From: Pseudidiomarina halophila | Lineage (GTDB): Bacteria; Pseudomonadota; Gammaproteobacteria; Enterobacterales; Alteromonadaceae | Assembly: GCF_003987215.1 (NCBI RefSeq) | Contig: NZ_PIPW01000001.1 | Span: 992,001 to 1,056,000 of the forward strand | Direction of reading: 5' to 3' | Length of the DNA: 64,000 nt | Part shown: positions 10,460 through 21,400 of the stretch, one piece after another | Numbering within the stretch: position 1 is the first letter of the stretch | How the letters are laid out: the number at the start of each line of letters is the position of its first letter | Position numbers and translations under genes: made by a program | Notes under the pieces: generated by a model | Databases searched by the model: none | Seen by the model: only the letters and a program-made list of their open reading frames with translations | What the model was told of the DNA's origin: nothing

Positions 10460-12210
10460 TAACTAAGCTCACCACTGAATTGCAGACTATAGAGCTGATA
10501 ATAGGCACCTTGCTTATCCAGCAGTTGCTGATGACTGCCCCGTTCAATCACTGCACCATCTTCCAGCACCAAAATTTCGTCAGCTTTTTCGATGGTGGAT
10601 AAGCGGTGCGCGATCACAATTGAGGTGCGATCCTGCTGCAGTGCTTGCAGCGCGCTTTGAATATGCCGCTCGGATTCGGAATCCAGCGCTGAAGTAGCCT
10701 CATCAAGAATCAAAATCGGGGCGTCACGCAACAACGCTCGCGCGATCGCAATACGTTGACGCTGACCACCAGATAGCATGACACCGTTCTCACCGACGGT
10801 GGTGTCTAAGCCATTTGGCATATTATCGGTAAATTCGGTCACATAAGCCCGCTCTGCAGCAGTACGGATGTCATCCAGAGTGACTTTGCCATGCGCACCA
10901 TAGGCAATATTGTTGGCGATACTATCGTTAAACAGGGTTACGTGTTGTGACACCAGGGCAAACTGCCGGCGCAATGACTTCAAGCGATAGTCATAGATAT
11001 CCCTGTCGTCGAGCTTAATGACACCTTCCTGCGGTGTATAAAACCGCGTCAGCAGGTTCGATATCGTTGATTTACCGCTACCCGAACGCCCCACCAGCGC
11101 CAGGGTTTTACCCGGCTCAACATGGAAGCTGACATCTGCCAGGGCCGGGCTTTCAGTGCCGTCATAGCTAAAGTTCACATGCTCAAATTTAATATCACCT
11201 TTGGCACGATCAACATTGCGTTTGCCCGTGTCAGCTTCGGCATATTCATCCAGTACACTGAAAATACTTTGCGCGGCGGCAATCCCGCGCTGGAAATCAC
11301 TATTCACCGTGGTTAGCCGCTTCAGCGGCTGTAATAACATAATCATCGCGGTAAGCAAAGTGGTAAATGCACCGGCAGAAAGTTGTGCCAGCATGTCGGG
11401 GAAACTCGCCAGCACCAGCACCATAGACAAACTAAAGGATGCTATTAATTGAATTAATGAGGTACTCAGACTTTGCGCATTAATCAACTTCATATTCTGG
11501 TTGCGGGTAATGTTGTTAATGGTCGAGAAACGTTTTGACTCACGTTTCTGGCCTTCGTACATGACCACCACTTTGTGCCCGTTCAACATTTGTTCAGCGG
11601 TCGTGGTGACATCACCCATTGCTGTTTGAATGCGGCTGGAGACCTTACGAAAACGTTTTGATACCACCGCGACGATTTTTGCAATCACCGGGCCCACCAA
11701 TAAAAACACCAGCGACAGTTGCCAGCTGTGATAAAACATCAGGCCCAGCAGACCAACGACGAAGGCACCATCACGGATCAATATCAATACTGCACGACTG
11801 CTGGCTTCAGCTACCTGTTGAGTGGTGTAGGTGATTTTTGATAGCAGATCGCCGGTGGAATGACGGTCATGAAAAGATACCGGCAGTTTCATCATGTGAT
11901 CAAACAGCTGCTGGCGCAGAGTTGTCACCACCCGAAAACCGACCCAATTGAGAAAATAGGTGGAAACGAAGTTAAACAGCCCGCGCAAAATAAATATCAC
12001 CGGCACAAAAATCGCACCGTACAACAGAATTTTTGGATTACTCTTGGTCAAGCCATCGTCAATTAACGTCTCAATTTGTGAGAAGAAAAAAGTATCGACA
12101 GCGGCATAACCAATCATTCCGAAAATAGAAAGAATAAAGGCTGCGCGATAGGGTTTTATATACCCCATTAAGCGACGGAACGTCTTTTGTTTTACAGTCT
12201 CTGCATTCAT
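10459..12210 (-). CDS. msbA: Lipid A flippase, ABC transporter MsbA
   Basis: 583-residue ABC half-transporter that flips core-lipid A across the inner membrane. Six transmembrane helices fill the first ~320 residues. The nucleotide-binding domain shows Walker A GRSGSGKST (near 374-382), signature LSGGQRQRIAIARALL, Walker B ILILDEATSALD and the H-loop VIAHRLST. It is the first gene of the lipid A operon; the 58 bp before it separate it from comEC on the same strand, so read-through from comEC is possible. Confidence 0.97.
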   Translation of the reverse strand: MNAETVKQKTFRRLMGYIKPYRAAFILSIFGMIGYAAVDTFFFSQIETLIDDGLTKSNPKILLYGAIFVPVIFILRGLFNFVSTYFLNWVGFRVVTTLRQQLFDHMMKLPVSFHDRHSTGDLLSKITYTTQQVAEASSRAVLILIRDGAFVVGLLGLMFYHSWQLSLVFLLVGPVIAKIVAVVSKRFRKVSSRIQTAMGDVTTTAEQMLNGHKVVVMYEGQKRESKRFSTINNITRNQNMKLINAQSLSTSLIQLIASFSLSMVLVLASFPDMLAQLSAGAFTTLLTAMIMLLQPLKRLTTVNSDFQRGIAAAQSIFSVLDEYAEADTGKRNVDRAKGDIKFEHVNFSYDGTESPALADVSFHVEPGKTLALVGRSGSGKSTISNLLTRFYTPQEGVIKLDDRDIYDYRLKSLRRQFALVSQHVTLFNDSIANNIAYGAHGKVTLDDIRTAAERAYVTEFTDNMPNGLDTTVGENGVMLSGGQRQRIAIARALLRDAPILILDEATSALDSESERHIQSALQALQQDRTSIVIAHRLSTIEKADEILVLEDGAVIERGSHQQLLDKQGAYYQLYSLQFSGELS

Positions 12211-12268
12211 GCGTCAGATTCTACTGGCAAATAATGCAATCATTCTAACCGTTTTCTGCTCTCACTGG

Positions 12269-14587
12269 CTAGTTTCTGCGAACGGAGGACGCGGTTTCAG
12301 CGTGAGGGTCAACATCAAACCAGCTGCCAAACTGCTGTGCCAGAGGTTGTCTGGCATGCCAGCGGGTACCATCGGTCCATAGCGTGATTTGCCCTCCGCG
12401 GGCCGTGTCCAGCAGCGTAATGCGATGTTCAGCATAGCGCGCGGCAACGTCTGGGTGGACCTGACCATAAGGATTGTTGCGTCCACGGCTCGCCAATGCC
12501 AGTGAGGGTTTAACATGCCGAATAAAATACCCCTCGGATGAAGTTTTGCTGCCGTGGTGAGGAACCAGCAGAATATCTGCGGTTAACGGTGCCAGCGTAG
12601 CCAGCAATTGCCGTTCCGCCGACTTCTCAATATCACCAGTTATCAGAAACCTTACCGAATCGAACTGCAGTAACAGGACACAGGAGGAGTTATTGTGGCG
12701 GTTACCAACGCCAGACTCATCCCGCGGATGCAGTACCCGCCAACTGACCTCACGCCAGACGCCACTTTGTCCTGCGATGCAAGGTGTACCGCTGGATCCG
12801 CCATACCACCGCAACCGGGAATAGCGTTGCTGCAAACGGCTATAGCCGCCTTCATGATCACGGTCGGTGTGGGTGATGAAAGCCAGTTCAGGACGCAAGC
12901 GTTTAGCTTGCAGAAAGGGCACAATAACGCGATCCGCCATCGCTACCGAACCGTCCCAGCTGGCGCCGGTGTCGATCAGCAGCGCATGCCCCTGACGTTG
13001 CAGCACCAATGCTGTGCCTTGTTCAACGTCCAGCACGTTTACCAGCAACTGCCGCGGCTCCGGCAGCGCAGCAACCACCAGCTGCCCAAACAGAAGCGTC
13101 AGTAGTGCTATTCCACGCCAGCGCCAGGCTAACGGAACAATAACTATTACCACAGCAGCAACTAACCACGGCCAATGGGGTAAAGCTGAAGCATCCAGCC
13201 ACTGCCAGGGATGTTCCGCCAGCCAATTCAGCAATGGCCAAAGCTGGTTAAAGGGCCATTGCGCCAACAGGAATATCTGTTCAGCAACAGCAAGCTGCCC
13301 CAGTGCGACTGCCAGTACGCCAAATAATCCCAGCGGCAAGACCCAAAAACTTACCAGTGGTACTACAACCAGATTAATCAGTGCCGCGGCGACGGGTACT
13401 CCAGCAAACCATAGTGCCATCAAAGGCCAGAACAGTAGCGTCATCAGCCATTCAAAGCGCCACCACTCACGTAGCTTCGCCCAGCGTCCGCGATAGCGGC
13501 GCCAACGCCAGTTCATAAATACGATCGCTGCAACAGCGCTCACCGATAGCCAAAAGCCAGTCGTTAACGGCGCCATAGGTTCAACCAACACCACCACTGT
13601 TGCCGCACGCAACAACAGCCGCGGTGGACTCGCCCGCCAACCGAGTTGTTTATGCAGCAATACTACAGTTAACATCAGCACCGCACGCAAGGTGGCAATA
13701 GCGAAACCCGCCAGCCAGGCATAAGCAAAGGCAACCAGCAGAGCTACCCACGGTGCGTAATGCCACAAGTTACTCAGATCGCGCCGGCGCCGACTGCGAA
13801 TAACTACGGCAATACTGTGCCACAGAAAAAGCAGCGCAAAACCGGCCACCAATGACAGATGTAAACCAGAAATCGCGATTAAATGCGCCAGTCCCGTTTG
13901 CTGCACTGTGGTCCACGCGTCTGGCGACATTTGATAGCGCTCCCCCACTAGCAATGCCAGCAGAGGTCCGCGTTGCACGACATTAGTCAGCGCGGCGTCA
14001 ACGCCACTTACCAACCGTTGTCGCCAGCTGACCTGACCTTCAAGGAGCTGCCCGGAGCGGATGGAACCAAGGACGCTAATTCCCTGTCCAAGCAAGTAGC
14101 GATGATAGCTCATGCTACCTTCGTTGCGAGTGCCCTGCGGGTGTCGCAGCCGCACACTAAACCGCCATGTTTCACCCTGTCGAGGTAGCCGTTGAGGCGC
14201 ATCGGCGTGAGGTTGATACCATTGCAGTCTGGCTTTAAGCTGGGGCTGTAGAGGTTCATTCTGAAGTTGTCGTATGCTGCCGATAATTCGCCAGTACCCC
14301 GGTTGGTAGTGGCTCACCGCAGTAACATTCACTACAGCATCAATGGTTGTTTGAGTCCACTGATCATCAATAACCATGCGTTGAACGAAATAGGCGTTGC
14401 CAGTGCCCCATAGAATGCCGCACAATACGCACCCTATGAGTCGGGTTCGCAACTGCTGGCAGCTGCTCAGCATGAAACAGACGAGCGCCAGCCCGGCCAA
14501 TAAGAACCAATGCCAAACATCGGTAACAGCTGATAAACTAAAGCTTAGCGCGAAGCCAATAAGGAATGCGCACAACGACCGATCCAT
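12269..14587 (-). CDS. comEC: DNA internalization-related competence protein ComEC/Rec2
   Basis: 772-residue polytopic inner-membrane protein that conducts single-stranded DNA into the cytoplasm during natural transformation. Order: N-terminal membrane segments and an OB-like periplasmic region (DUF4131), the competence domain with many helices (LIAISGLHLSLVAG near residue 235), then a C-terminal metallo-beta-lactamase domain with HTDRDHEGG and a later HHGS motif. Length is normal for the family. It sits upstream of msbA as in many gammaproteobacteria. Its start is 41 bp from the divergent DUF2062 gene, so the two promoters share a very short region. Confidence 0.95.
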   Translation of the reverse strand: MDRSLCAFLIGFALSFSLSAVTDVWHWFLLAGLALVCFMLSSCQQLRTRLIGCVLCGILWGTGNAYFVQRMVIDDQWTQTTIDAVVNVTAVSHYQPGYWRIIGSIRQLQNEPLQPQLKARLQWYQPHADAPQRLPRQGETWRFSVRLRHPQGTRNEGSMSYHRYLLGQGISVLGSIRSGQLLEGQVSWRQRLVSGVDAALTNVVQRGPLLALLVGERYQMSPDAWTTVQQTGLAHLIAISGLHLSLVAGFALLFLWHSIAVVIRSRRRRDLSNLWHYAPWVALLVAFAYAWLAGFAIATLRAVLMLTVVLLHKQLGWRASPPRLLLRAATVVVLVEPMAPLTTGFWLSVSAVAAIVFMNWRWRRYRGRWAKLREWWRFEWLMTLLFWPLMALWFAGVPVAAALINLVVVPLVSFWVLPLGLFGVLAVALGQLAVAEQIFLLAQWPFNQLWPLLNWLAEHPWQWLDASALPHWPWLVAAVVIVIVPLAWRWRGIALLTLLFGQLVVAALPEPRQLLVNVLDVEQGTALVLQRQGHALLIDTGASWDGSVAMADRVIVPFLQAKRLRPELAFITHTDRDHEGGYSRLQQRYSRLRWYGGSSGTPCIAGQSGVWREVSWRVLHPRDESGVGNRHNNSSCVLLLQFDSVRFLITGDIEKSAERQLLATLAPLTADILLVPHHGSKTSSEGYFIRHVKPSLALASRGRNNPYGQVHPDVAARYAEHRITLLDTARGGQITLWTDGTRWHARQPLAQQFGSWFDVDPHAETASSVRRN

Positions 14588-14628
14588 GGATGTTGTACCT
14601 GTAACGTTGCAATGACGAGTTTTTAAGC

Positions 14629-15147
14629 ATGCCGAGAAAGTTTTTCCAGCGCATCATGCCGGATCACGATGCGATCAAAAACAGTCGCAGTCTAAAAGTA
14701 TTTGGAAAATTACTGCACGATGCGAATCTTTGGCACCTGAACCGCCGCTCGGCCTCAGGCGCGTTTGCTATTGGCCTATTCTGTGCTTTTATTCCAGTTC
14801 CTTTTCAAATGCTGCTAGCCGCTGCAGCAGCGATTCCGTTTCGCGTTAATCTGCCGCTGTCAATTGCCCTGGTCTGGGTATCGAACCCGATCACCATGCC
14901 ACCCTTATTTTATTTTTGTTATGTGGTGGGTACCTGGATTATCGGTGCACCCTCGCAACCATTTCACTTTGAGCTTTCCTGGCAGTGGCTGGGGCACAGC
15001 ATCGCCACCATTGGTCCGGCATTTTTACTAGGTTGCCTGGTTCTAGGTACGCTCGCCAGTATTGTCGGCTACTTCGTTATCCGCTTGTTGTGGCGCCAGT
15101 CAGTTGTAAGCGCGTGGCGCGCAAGAGCATCGCGAACTAAGCGCTAA
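14629..15147 (+). CDS. DUF2062 domain-containing membrane protein
   Basis: 172-residue inner-membrane protein of the DUF2062 family, recognised from GAFAIGLFCAFIPVPFQMLLAAAAA and the SNPITMPPLFYFCY motif that follows. It has three to four predicted membrane segments and a strongly basic C-terminus. The family is of unknown function; it is common next to comEC or lol genes in gammaproteobacteria, as here. The 3' end overlaps lolE, which is convergent, by 11 bp. Confidence 0.88.
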   Translation: MPRKFFQRIMPDHDAIKNSRSLKVFGKLLHDANLWHLNRRSASGAFAIGLFCAFIPVPFQMLLAAAAAIPFRVNLPLSIALVWVSNPITMPPLFYFCYVVGTWIIGAPSQPFHFELSWQWLGHSIATIGPAFLLGCLVLGTLASIVGYFVIRLLWRQSVVSAWRARASRTKR

Positions 15148-16363
15148 TTGCTTTCACAACTTCAACCCGGGTTGCCTGCCACGCGGGATACAATGTCGCC
15201 AGCAAACTTAACACTAAGGCCACGGCGCACACCCAGACCACATCCAGCGCATGCAACTGAACTGGAATGCGATCAACAAAATAAACATCGCTGGCAAGCA
15301 GGGTATTGCCGGTCAAGGATTCCAGCAGTGCCAGCAGTGTTGGCAGGTTCCAGCTCAGCAGGATGCCAGCCACGGCACCAAAGGAAACTCCCAGCAAGCC
15401 ATTTTGCAGTCCCTGTAAAACAAAAATTTTGACCAGACCACTGCCGCGCATGCCCATGGTGCGCAACACGCCAATATGGCGTTGTTTTTCCTGCACTGTC
15501 ATTACCAGCGTAGAAACGATATTAAAACAAGCCACCGCTAACACCAGAATTAACACCAGGTACATCACCGTACGTACCATCTGGATATCGCGGTACAAAT
15601 GACCCTGCGCCCGCATCCAATGATCCAGATACACATAATCGCGCAGCTGGTAACCGATTTCATTGGCAATCCGTTCCGCGGCAAATAACGCACTCACTTC
15701 TAATTCGACACCGCTAATGCCGTGCTCCAAACCAGTCAACTCACGGGCAGTAGTAAGGTTTACATAGCCCAGTTGGTGGTCGACCTGGCCACCAAATTTA
15801 AAAGTTCCGGCCAATGTCAGAGTCTGCCGTTTGGGCGCCTGAAAACCCTCTTCCGAAGCCACCACCAGAGTCAGTTTATCGCCTTGTGAAAGCTCCAGTC
15901 GTTGCGCGAGATCGGCACCGAGAATAATAGCCCCTTCCTGTTCGAGTGCCTGCCAGCTGGCCGGACTCATGTAATCCTGAATCGCATGCTCGCGCATTGG
16001 ATCAACACCGGTGAGCTGTACCCCAACAAATTCACGACCTTTTTGCACCAGACCCTGGGTTCGGATAACCGGACGTGCACTTACCACTTCCGGGTGCTCA
16101 GCAGCTAATTCGAAGATGGCCTCGGGATACTGCAGATGTCCTTCTACCGCCGTAAACTCAATGTGCGGAACCAACTTTAAAAAACGTTGTTGCAGTACAT
16201 CGGCAAAACCATTCATGACACTCAAACCAGCAATAAAAACAGCGCAGCCTAACGCTATGCCAACGGTGGATGAAGCTGAAATAAAAGACAGAAAACGACT
16301 GCGCTCGCGACCCCGTCGAAAGCGTCTGGCTAACTGCCATGCCAACCGCCAACCATGCATCAT
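15137..16363 (-). CDS. lolE: Lipoprotein-releasing ABC transporter permease LolE
   Basis: 408-residue integral inner-membrane protein of the LolC/LolE family, part of the LolCDE complex that extracts lipoproteins for delivery to LolA. One TM near the N-terminus (SFISASSTVGIALGCAVFIAGLSVMNGF) is followed by a ~220-residue periplasmic domain and an FtsX-type three-helix C-terminus with the cytoplasmic coupling helix (QEKQRHIGVLRTMG). It is third in lolC-lolD-lolE, with its start overlapping the lolD stop. I assign LolE rather than LolC by gene order; the two proteins are similar enough that this is inference. Confidence 0.9.
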   Translation of the reverse strand: MMHGWRLAWQLARRFRRGRERSRFLSFISASSTVGIALGCAVFIAGLSVMNGFADVLQQRFLKLVPHIEFTAVEGHLQYPEAIFELAAEHPEVVSARPVIRTQGLVQKGREFVGVQLTGVDPMREHAIQDYMSPASWQALEQEGAIILGADLAQRLELSQGDKLTLVVASEEGFQAPKRQTLTLAGTFKFGGQVDHQLGYVNLTTARELTGLEHGISGVELEVSALFAAERIANEIGYQLRDYVYLDHWMRAQGHLYRDIQMVRTVMYLVLILVLAVACFNIVSTLVMTVQEKQRHIGVLRTMGMRGSGLVKIFVLQGLQNGLLGVSFGAVAGILLSWNLPTLLALLESLTGNTLLASDVYFVDRIPVQLHALDVVWVCAVALVLSLLATLYPAWQATRVEVVKAISA

Positions 16364-17058
16364 TTAGCAGCCCCGGCTGTCTGCGGGACAATTTTACCGT
16401 GGTGTAACTGCACTTGTTTCGGTAAAGCACGGGCTATTTTCTGATCATGGGTAACGATAACAAAGGCCGTACCAAACTCGCGGTTGAGTTCAAGCATCAG
16501 CGCCATCACCTGCCGTGCCGTTTCATCGTCAAGATTGCCGGTAGGTTCATCCGCCAATACCAACGCGGGGTTATTGGCCAATGCCCGGGCGATAGCCACT
16601 CGCTGCCGCTCGCCCCCTGAAAGCTCTGCTGGCCGGTGTTGTCCGCGATCCGCAAGACCAACCCGCTGCAGCAGCTGGGTTGCCCGCTGACGCGCCTGGC
16701 TGGCGCTTTGCCCGCTGATTAGCAGCGGCATCGCAATATTCTCAAGCGCATTAAATTCCGGCAATAAATGATGAAACTGATAGACAAAACCTAAGTGCTG
16801 ATTGCGCCAGTCCGCCAGCATCCGGGGGGACCATTTCGCCAGGTCGTTGCCGCGGAACAGGATCTGTCCGGTACTTGGTTTATCCAGTCCGCCCATGCAG
16901 TGCAGCAAAGTACTTTTGCCGGAACCTGAGCTACCGACGATCGCCAGCAACTGACCTTCATTAAGTGCTAAATTGACGCCCTGCAGTACTTCCAGGTTAT
17001 GATTGCCGTCCCAATAACTTTTGCCTACCTGCTCACAGGTCAATAACTCTGTAGCCAT
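16360..17058 (-). CDS. lolD: Lipoprotein-releasing ABC transporter ATP-binding protein LolD
   Basis: 232-residue ATPase that powers LolCDE on the cytoplasmic side. Motifs: Walker A GSSGSGKST (near residue 42), Q-loop FVYQFHHLLPEF (the family's typical QFHHLLPEF), signature [15 protein letters not shown], Walker B LVLADEPTGNLD and H-loop IVTHD. It starts 6 bp after lolC and overlaps lolE by 4 bp, so the three are one operon. Confidence 0.96.
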   Translation of the reverse strand: MATELLTCEQVGKSYWDGNHNLEVLQGVNLALNEGQLLAIVGSSGSGKSTLLHCMGGLDKPSTGQILFRGNDLAKWSPRMLADWRNQHLGFVYQFHHLLPEFNALENIAMPLLISGQSASQARQRATQLLQRVGLADRGQHRPAELSGGERQRVAIARALANNPALVLADEPTGNLDDETARQVMALMLELNREFGTAFVIVTHDQKIARALPKQVQLHHGKIVPQTAGAAK

Positions 17059-17064
17059 AAATTC

Positions 17065-18309
17065 CTACTCGTAGCGAAGTGCGTGCGCTGGCAGCACATG
17101 ACTGGCCTGCCAGGCAGGAAACAAAGTTGCCAGAAAGGTCAGCAACAACGCGGCGAAAACCGTCGCACTAACCTGCCAGACATCGACAACCACCGGCAAC
17201 CCGGCAGGACCGGCAAAACTCAAGTCGACTCCCACCGCGCGTAAAATATCATTGATGAACCGGCTGATTAAAAGTCCCAGACCAAGACCGATTGAGCTGC
17301 CAATCACCCCGGTTGTCAGCCCCTGAAACATGATCATACGACGGATTTTATATGGCGCCAGCCCCATGGTATTCAAAATTGCGATATCACTGCGTTTATC
17401 CTGTACCACCATCATCAGCGACGAAACGATGTTGAAGGCCGCGACCGCGATGATTAATCCCAGCATCAGGTTTATCATACGTTTTTCCATACTGACTGCG
17501 TCGAACAGGTGGCCATAACTTTCCCGCCAGCTCTTAACCTGCAACCCGTCCTGTAGCTCTGCCTGCAACTGGGCCGCGGCAGGCAATGCCTGAAACGGAT
17601 CAGCAAAGTAGTAGCGTACCCCAGTTACGTGGTTTGGCGCCATCCGCAATATCCGTGCGAGATCGGCACCATTCATGACCACTAAATGCTCATCCGCTTC
17701 CGACTGCATTCTTACCACACCAACCACAGTAACCAGCCGCTGTGCCGGCAACAGTCCCAGGGGCGTATAAATTCCCCCTCCTGCGGCAATTAAGCGGATC
17801 TTTTGTCCTGGCCAGACGTTCAACTGCTGCGCCAGACTGTAACCCAGCACCACATGATAACTGCCGGCGCGCAGATCGAGTTCGCCCGTGCTTAAATGCT
17901 GTCGCAGTGGATGCAACTGAATCGCACTGCCCGGGCTCTCGGGGAAGATACCCTGCACGCTCACTGCCTGTAACTGCTGTTCACTTTGCACCACGCCTTC
18001 ACTGGTAACCTCAGGCACCACCGCTTGTTGCCCGGACTGTGGAGGAAGCGCTTCGAGCAGACCCTGCCAATCAGCAATACCACCAGTTTCATCAGCCGCC
18101 TGAGTCACTTCAAGTTGTGGCACCACACTCAGAATGCGGTTTTTAAGCTCAGCTTCAAAACCGTTCATCACCGAACCAACGATAATCAAGGCTGCCACGC
18201 CAAGGATCAAACCGAACAAGGACACCCGTTGAATAAACCGGGTGAATCGCTGACCATAGCGGGCGCGGGTGTAGCGTAAGCCAAGAAATAGAGATAACGG
18301 TTGGAACAT
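17065..18309 (-). CDS. lolC: Lipoprotein-releasing ABC transporter permease LolC
   Basis: 414-residue FtsX-fold permease, first gene of lolCDE. It has an N-terminal TM (FIQRVSLFGLILGVAALIIVGSVMNGF), a periplasmic domain, and a C-terminal TM bundle with coupling helix QDKRSDIAILNTMG. In Lol systems LolC recruits LolA through its periplasmic loop. The gene is divergent from mfd with 143 bp between the starts, the usual arrangement in this group. Confidence 0.92.
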   Translation of the reverse strand: MFQPLSLFLGLRYTRARYGQRFTRFIQRVSLFGLILGVAALIIVGSVMNGFEAELKNRILSVVPQLEVTQAADETGGIADWQGLLEALPPQSGQQAVVPEVTSEGVVQSEQQLQAVSVQGIFPESPGSAIQLHPLRQHLSTGELDLRAGSYHVVLGYSLAQQLNVWPGQKIRLIAAGGGIYTPLGLLPAQRLVTVVGVVRMQSEADEHLVVMNGADLARILRMAPNHVTGVRYYFADPFQALPAAAQLQAELQDGLQVKSWRESYGHLFDAVSMEKRMINLMLGLIIAVAAFNIVSSLMMVVQDKRSDIAILNTMGLAPYKIRRMIMFQGLTTGVIGSSIGLGLGLLISRFINDILRAVGVDLSFAGPAGLPVVVDVWQVSATVFAALLLTFLATLFPAWQASHVLPAHALRYE

Positions 18310-18452
18310 AATTTTTGCTGTGCGTCTCTGCTGTCAGTGGTCCCTGCACGCGCGCAAGGTTGCGCTGCAAGCATAATGAAATCTGCGCACTGATCCAAGT
18401 CGGAGTTTCAGGTATACTTTGAACCACTTGAGAAGTTAACGAAGCAGGACCC

Positions 18453-21400
18453 ATGAGCAAGGCATCGATCCTAACCCCACCACGACCACCATCAGCACGC
18501 ACAGATATCACCTGGCATGGCCTCGCCGGCAGCAGCATTGCCTATGCGCTGGCACGGCTGATAGACCAGTATGACCGGCCTGTGCTTATTGTCACGCCAG
18601 ATGCACCGCAGGCGCATCGGCTCGAACATGAGATCAGTTACCTCAGTGCCAAGGGCGATCAGGTGTTGGTATTCCCGGACTGGGAAACTCTGCCGTACGA
18701 TAGCTTCTCACCCCACCAGGACATTATCTCTGAACGCCTCAGCGTGCTGGCTAAGTTACCCGGTATGCATGACGGTGCCTTGATTGTTTCATTAAATACC
18801 CTACTGCATCGCATCTCACCAACGGATTATGTGAGTGGTCAGGCACTGCAGGTAGAAAAAGGACAACAACTCGACGGCCACCGCTTGCGCCAGCGCCTTG
18901 AGCGCGCGGGCTACCGGCACGTGAATCAAGTCATGGAGCACGGTGAATTCTGTGCCCGCGGCTCATTACTTGATCTGTATCCGATGGGTAGCACCTCCCC
19001 CTATCGGATTGACTTTTTCGACGATGAAGTGGATTCCATCCGCACCTTCGATCCCGATACGCAACTTTCGGCTGCTGAGGTGGATGCCATCGACTTGCTG
19101 CCGGCACATGAGTTTCCGACCACGCCAACCGCAATTGAAGGCTTTCGCGCCCGCTACCGTGACTTATTTGACGCCTCTAACGAGCGTGATTCCATCTACT
19201 ATCAGGTGTCACAGAATCAGTTTCCAGGCGGCATCGAATACTATTTGCCGTTATTTTTTGAAACCACCGCAACCCTGTTCGACTACCTGCCCGAGGACAC
19301 TTTGTTGGTTACCTTTGGTGATCTGCAGGGCAGTCTTGACCATCTCTGGCATGATATTAATCAGCGCTATGAACAGCGTCGTTACGATCGCTTGCGGCCA
19401 TTACTGCCGCCGCAGCAGCTGTTTATGCCCGTTGATCAGGTGCATCAGCGCTTCAAAGAGCTGCCACGGGTGCGCGCCTTCGTACCTGACGACAAGCCAC
19501 AGCCCGGCCGGCAGGAGTTTACCACCGCCACCATCGGTGAGATCGCACTAAATCATCAGCTGAAAGACCCCCTGCAAGCATTACGCAAGAAGCTGACCGA
19601 GCTGCACCAGGCCAATTACAAAGTCGTTTTTGTTGCTGAGACCGCAGGCCGACGCGAATCATTGCGTGATTTACTGGCGCCGCTGCAACTGGAAATGCAG
19701 GAGCTTGACCATTTAACAGCAATCCATGATCACCCTGCCCGTACTGCGATTACGGTAGGGCCGTTAATCAATTCATTTATCCTGCATGACGCCAAACTAG
19801 CCGTCATCACCGAGACCGAGTTACTTGGTAACCGCATTGCTCAGCGCCGCCGCCGTGACCAGAAAGCGACGGTCACCAGTGAACAAATGGTACGTAACCT
19901 GGCCGAGCTTCGTGTTGGTCAGCCTTTGGTACACATCGACCATGGTGTGGGTCGCTATCAGGGGCTTCAGACCATTGAAACCGGCGGCATGACCACCGAA
20001 TTCGTCACTATCGAATATGCCAATAACAGTAAACTTTATGTTCCTGTAGCCTCGCTGCATGTGCTGTCACGTTACAGTGGCGGTGAGGAAGCCAGCGCCC
20101 CACTGCACAAACTTGGCAACGACACCTGGGAACGCGCCAAACGCAAAGCCGCGGAAAAAATTCGTGACGTGGCAGCGGAATTGCTCGACGTCTACGCCCG
20201 GCGTGAAGCCAAGCCTGGCTACCACTATCAAATGGAACAGAGCGATTACCAACGCTTCGCCAACAGCTTCCCCTTCGAAGAAACGGACGACCAGCAACAG
20301 GCCATAGGTGCAGTACTTGCGGACATGCAATCAGACCGTGCCATGGACCGCTTAGTTTGTGGTGACGTTGGTTTTGGCAAAACCGAAGTAGCGATGCGCG
20401 CCGCCTTTGTCGCGGTCAATGATGGTAAGCAAGTGGCAGTGCTGGTGCCGACCACCCTGCTGGCTCAGCAGCACTACGAAAACTTTAAGGACCGCTTTGC
20501 CGACTGGCCGATCCGGATTGAAGTTCTGTCGCGGTTTAAAACAGCAAAACAAACTCAGCAAATTCTCGCCGATGCGCAAACGGGCAAGATCGATATCGTC
20601 ATAGGTACCCACAAGCTTCTGCAGGGCACTATCAAATTTAAAGATCTGGGCTTACTGATTGTCGATGAGGAACATCGCTTTGGCGTGCGGCAAAAAGAAG
20701 CGATTAAACGACTGCGCTCCGATGTAGATATTCTCACCCTGACCGCTACCCCGATTCCACGCACCTTAAACATGGCCATGAATGGCGTGCGCGATCTCTC
20801 GATCATTGCCACCCCGCCGGCCAAGCGTCTGGCGGTGAAAACCTTTGTCCGGGAATATGATGCCCCCACTATTCGCGAAGCAATACTGCGCGAGATTTTA
20901 CGTGGTGGGCAGGTCTACTTCTTACACAATAATGTCGAGACTATTGAAAAGACCGCCCGTGAACTTGCTGAATTAGTTCCTGAAGCGCGCATCATCACCG
21001 CGCACGGCCAAATGCGTGAACGCGAACTGGAACGCATAATGTCAGACTTTTATCATCAGCGCTTTAATGTACTGGTGTGTACCACCATCATTGAAACCGG
21101 CATCGATGTTCCCACTGCCAATACCATTATCATGGATCGCGCCGACCATCTGGGATTAGCCCAGATGCACCAGCTCCGCGGCCGGGTGGGACGCTCACAC
21201 CATCAAGCCTATGCCTATTTGCTTACGCCACATCCGAAACGGATGACCAAGGATGCGCTGAAACGACTGGAAGCTATAGCGCAACTGGAAGATCTGGGCG
21301 CTGGCTTCATGCTCGCCACCCATGACCTGGAGATTCGTGGCGCCGGTGAACTGCTGGGTGATGACCAAAGCGGGCAAATCGAAACGATTGGCTTTACTCT

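Noticed and set aside
13014-13496. 160-codon plus-strand frame inside comEC
   Set aside because: Shadow of the GC-rich comEC sequence; low-complexity Ser/Thr/Asn product with no start signal.
18413-18418. TATACT upstream of mfd as a -10 box
   Set aside because: No acceptable -35 hexamer at 16-18 bases; not reported as a promoter.
18943-19551. 202-codon plus-strand frame within mfd
   Set aside because: Frame-shifted shadow of mfd, with rare-codon, Cys- and Arg-rich content.
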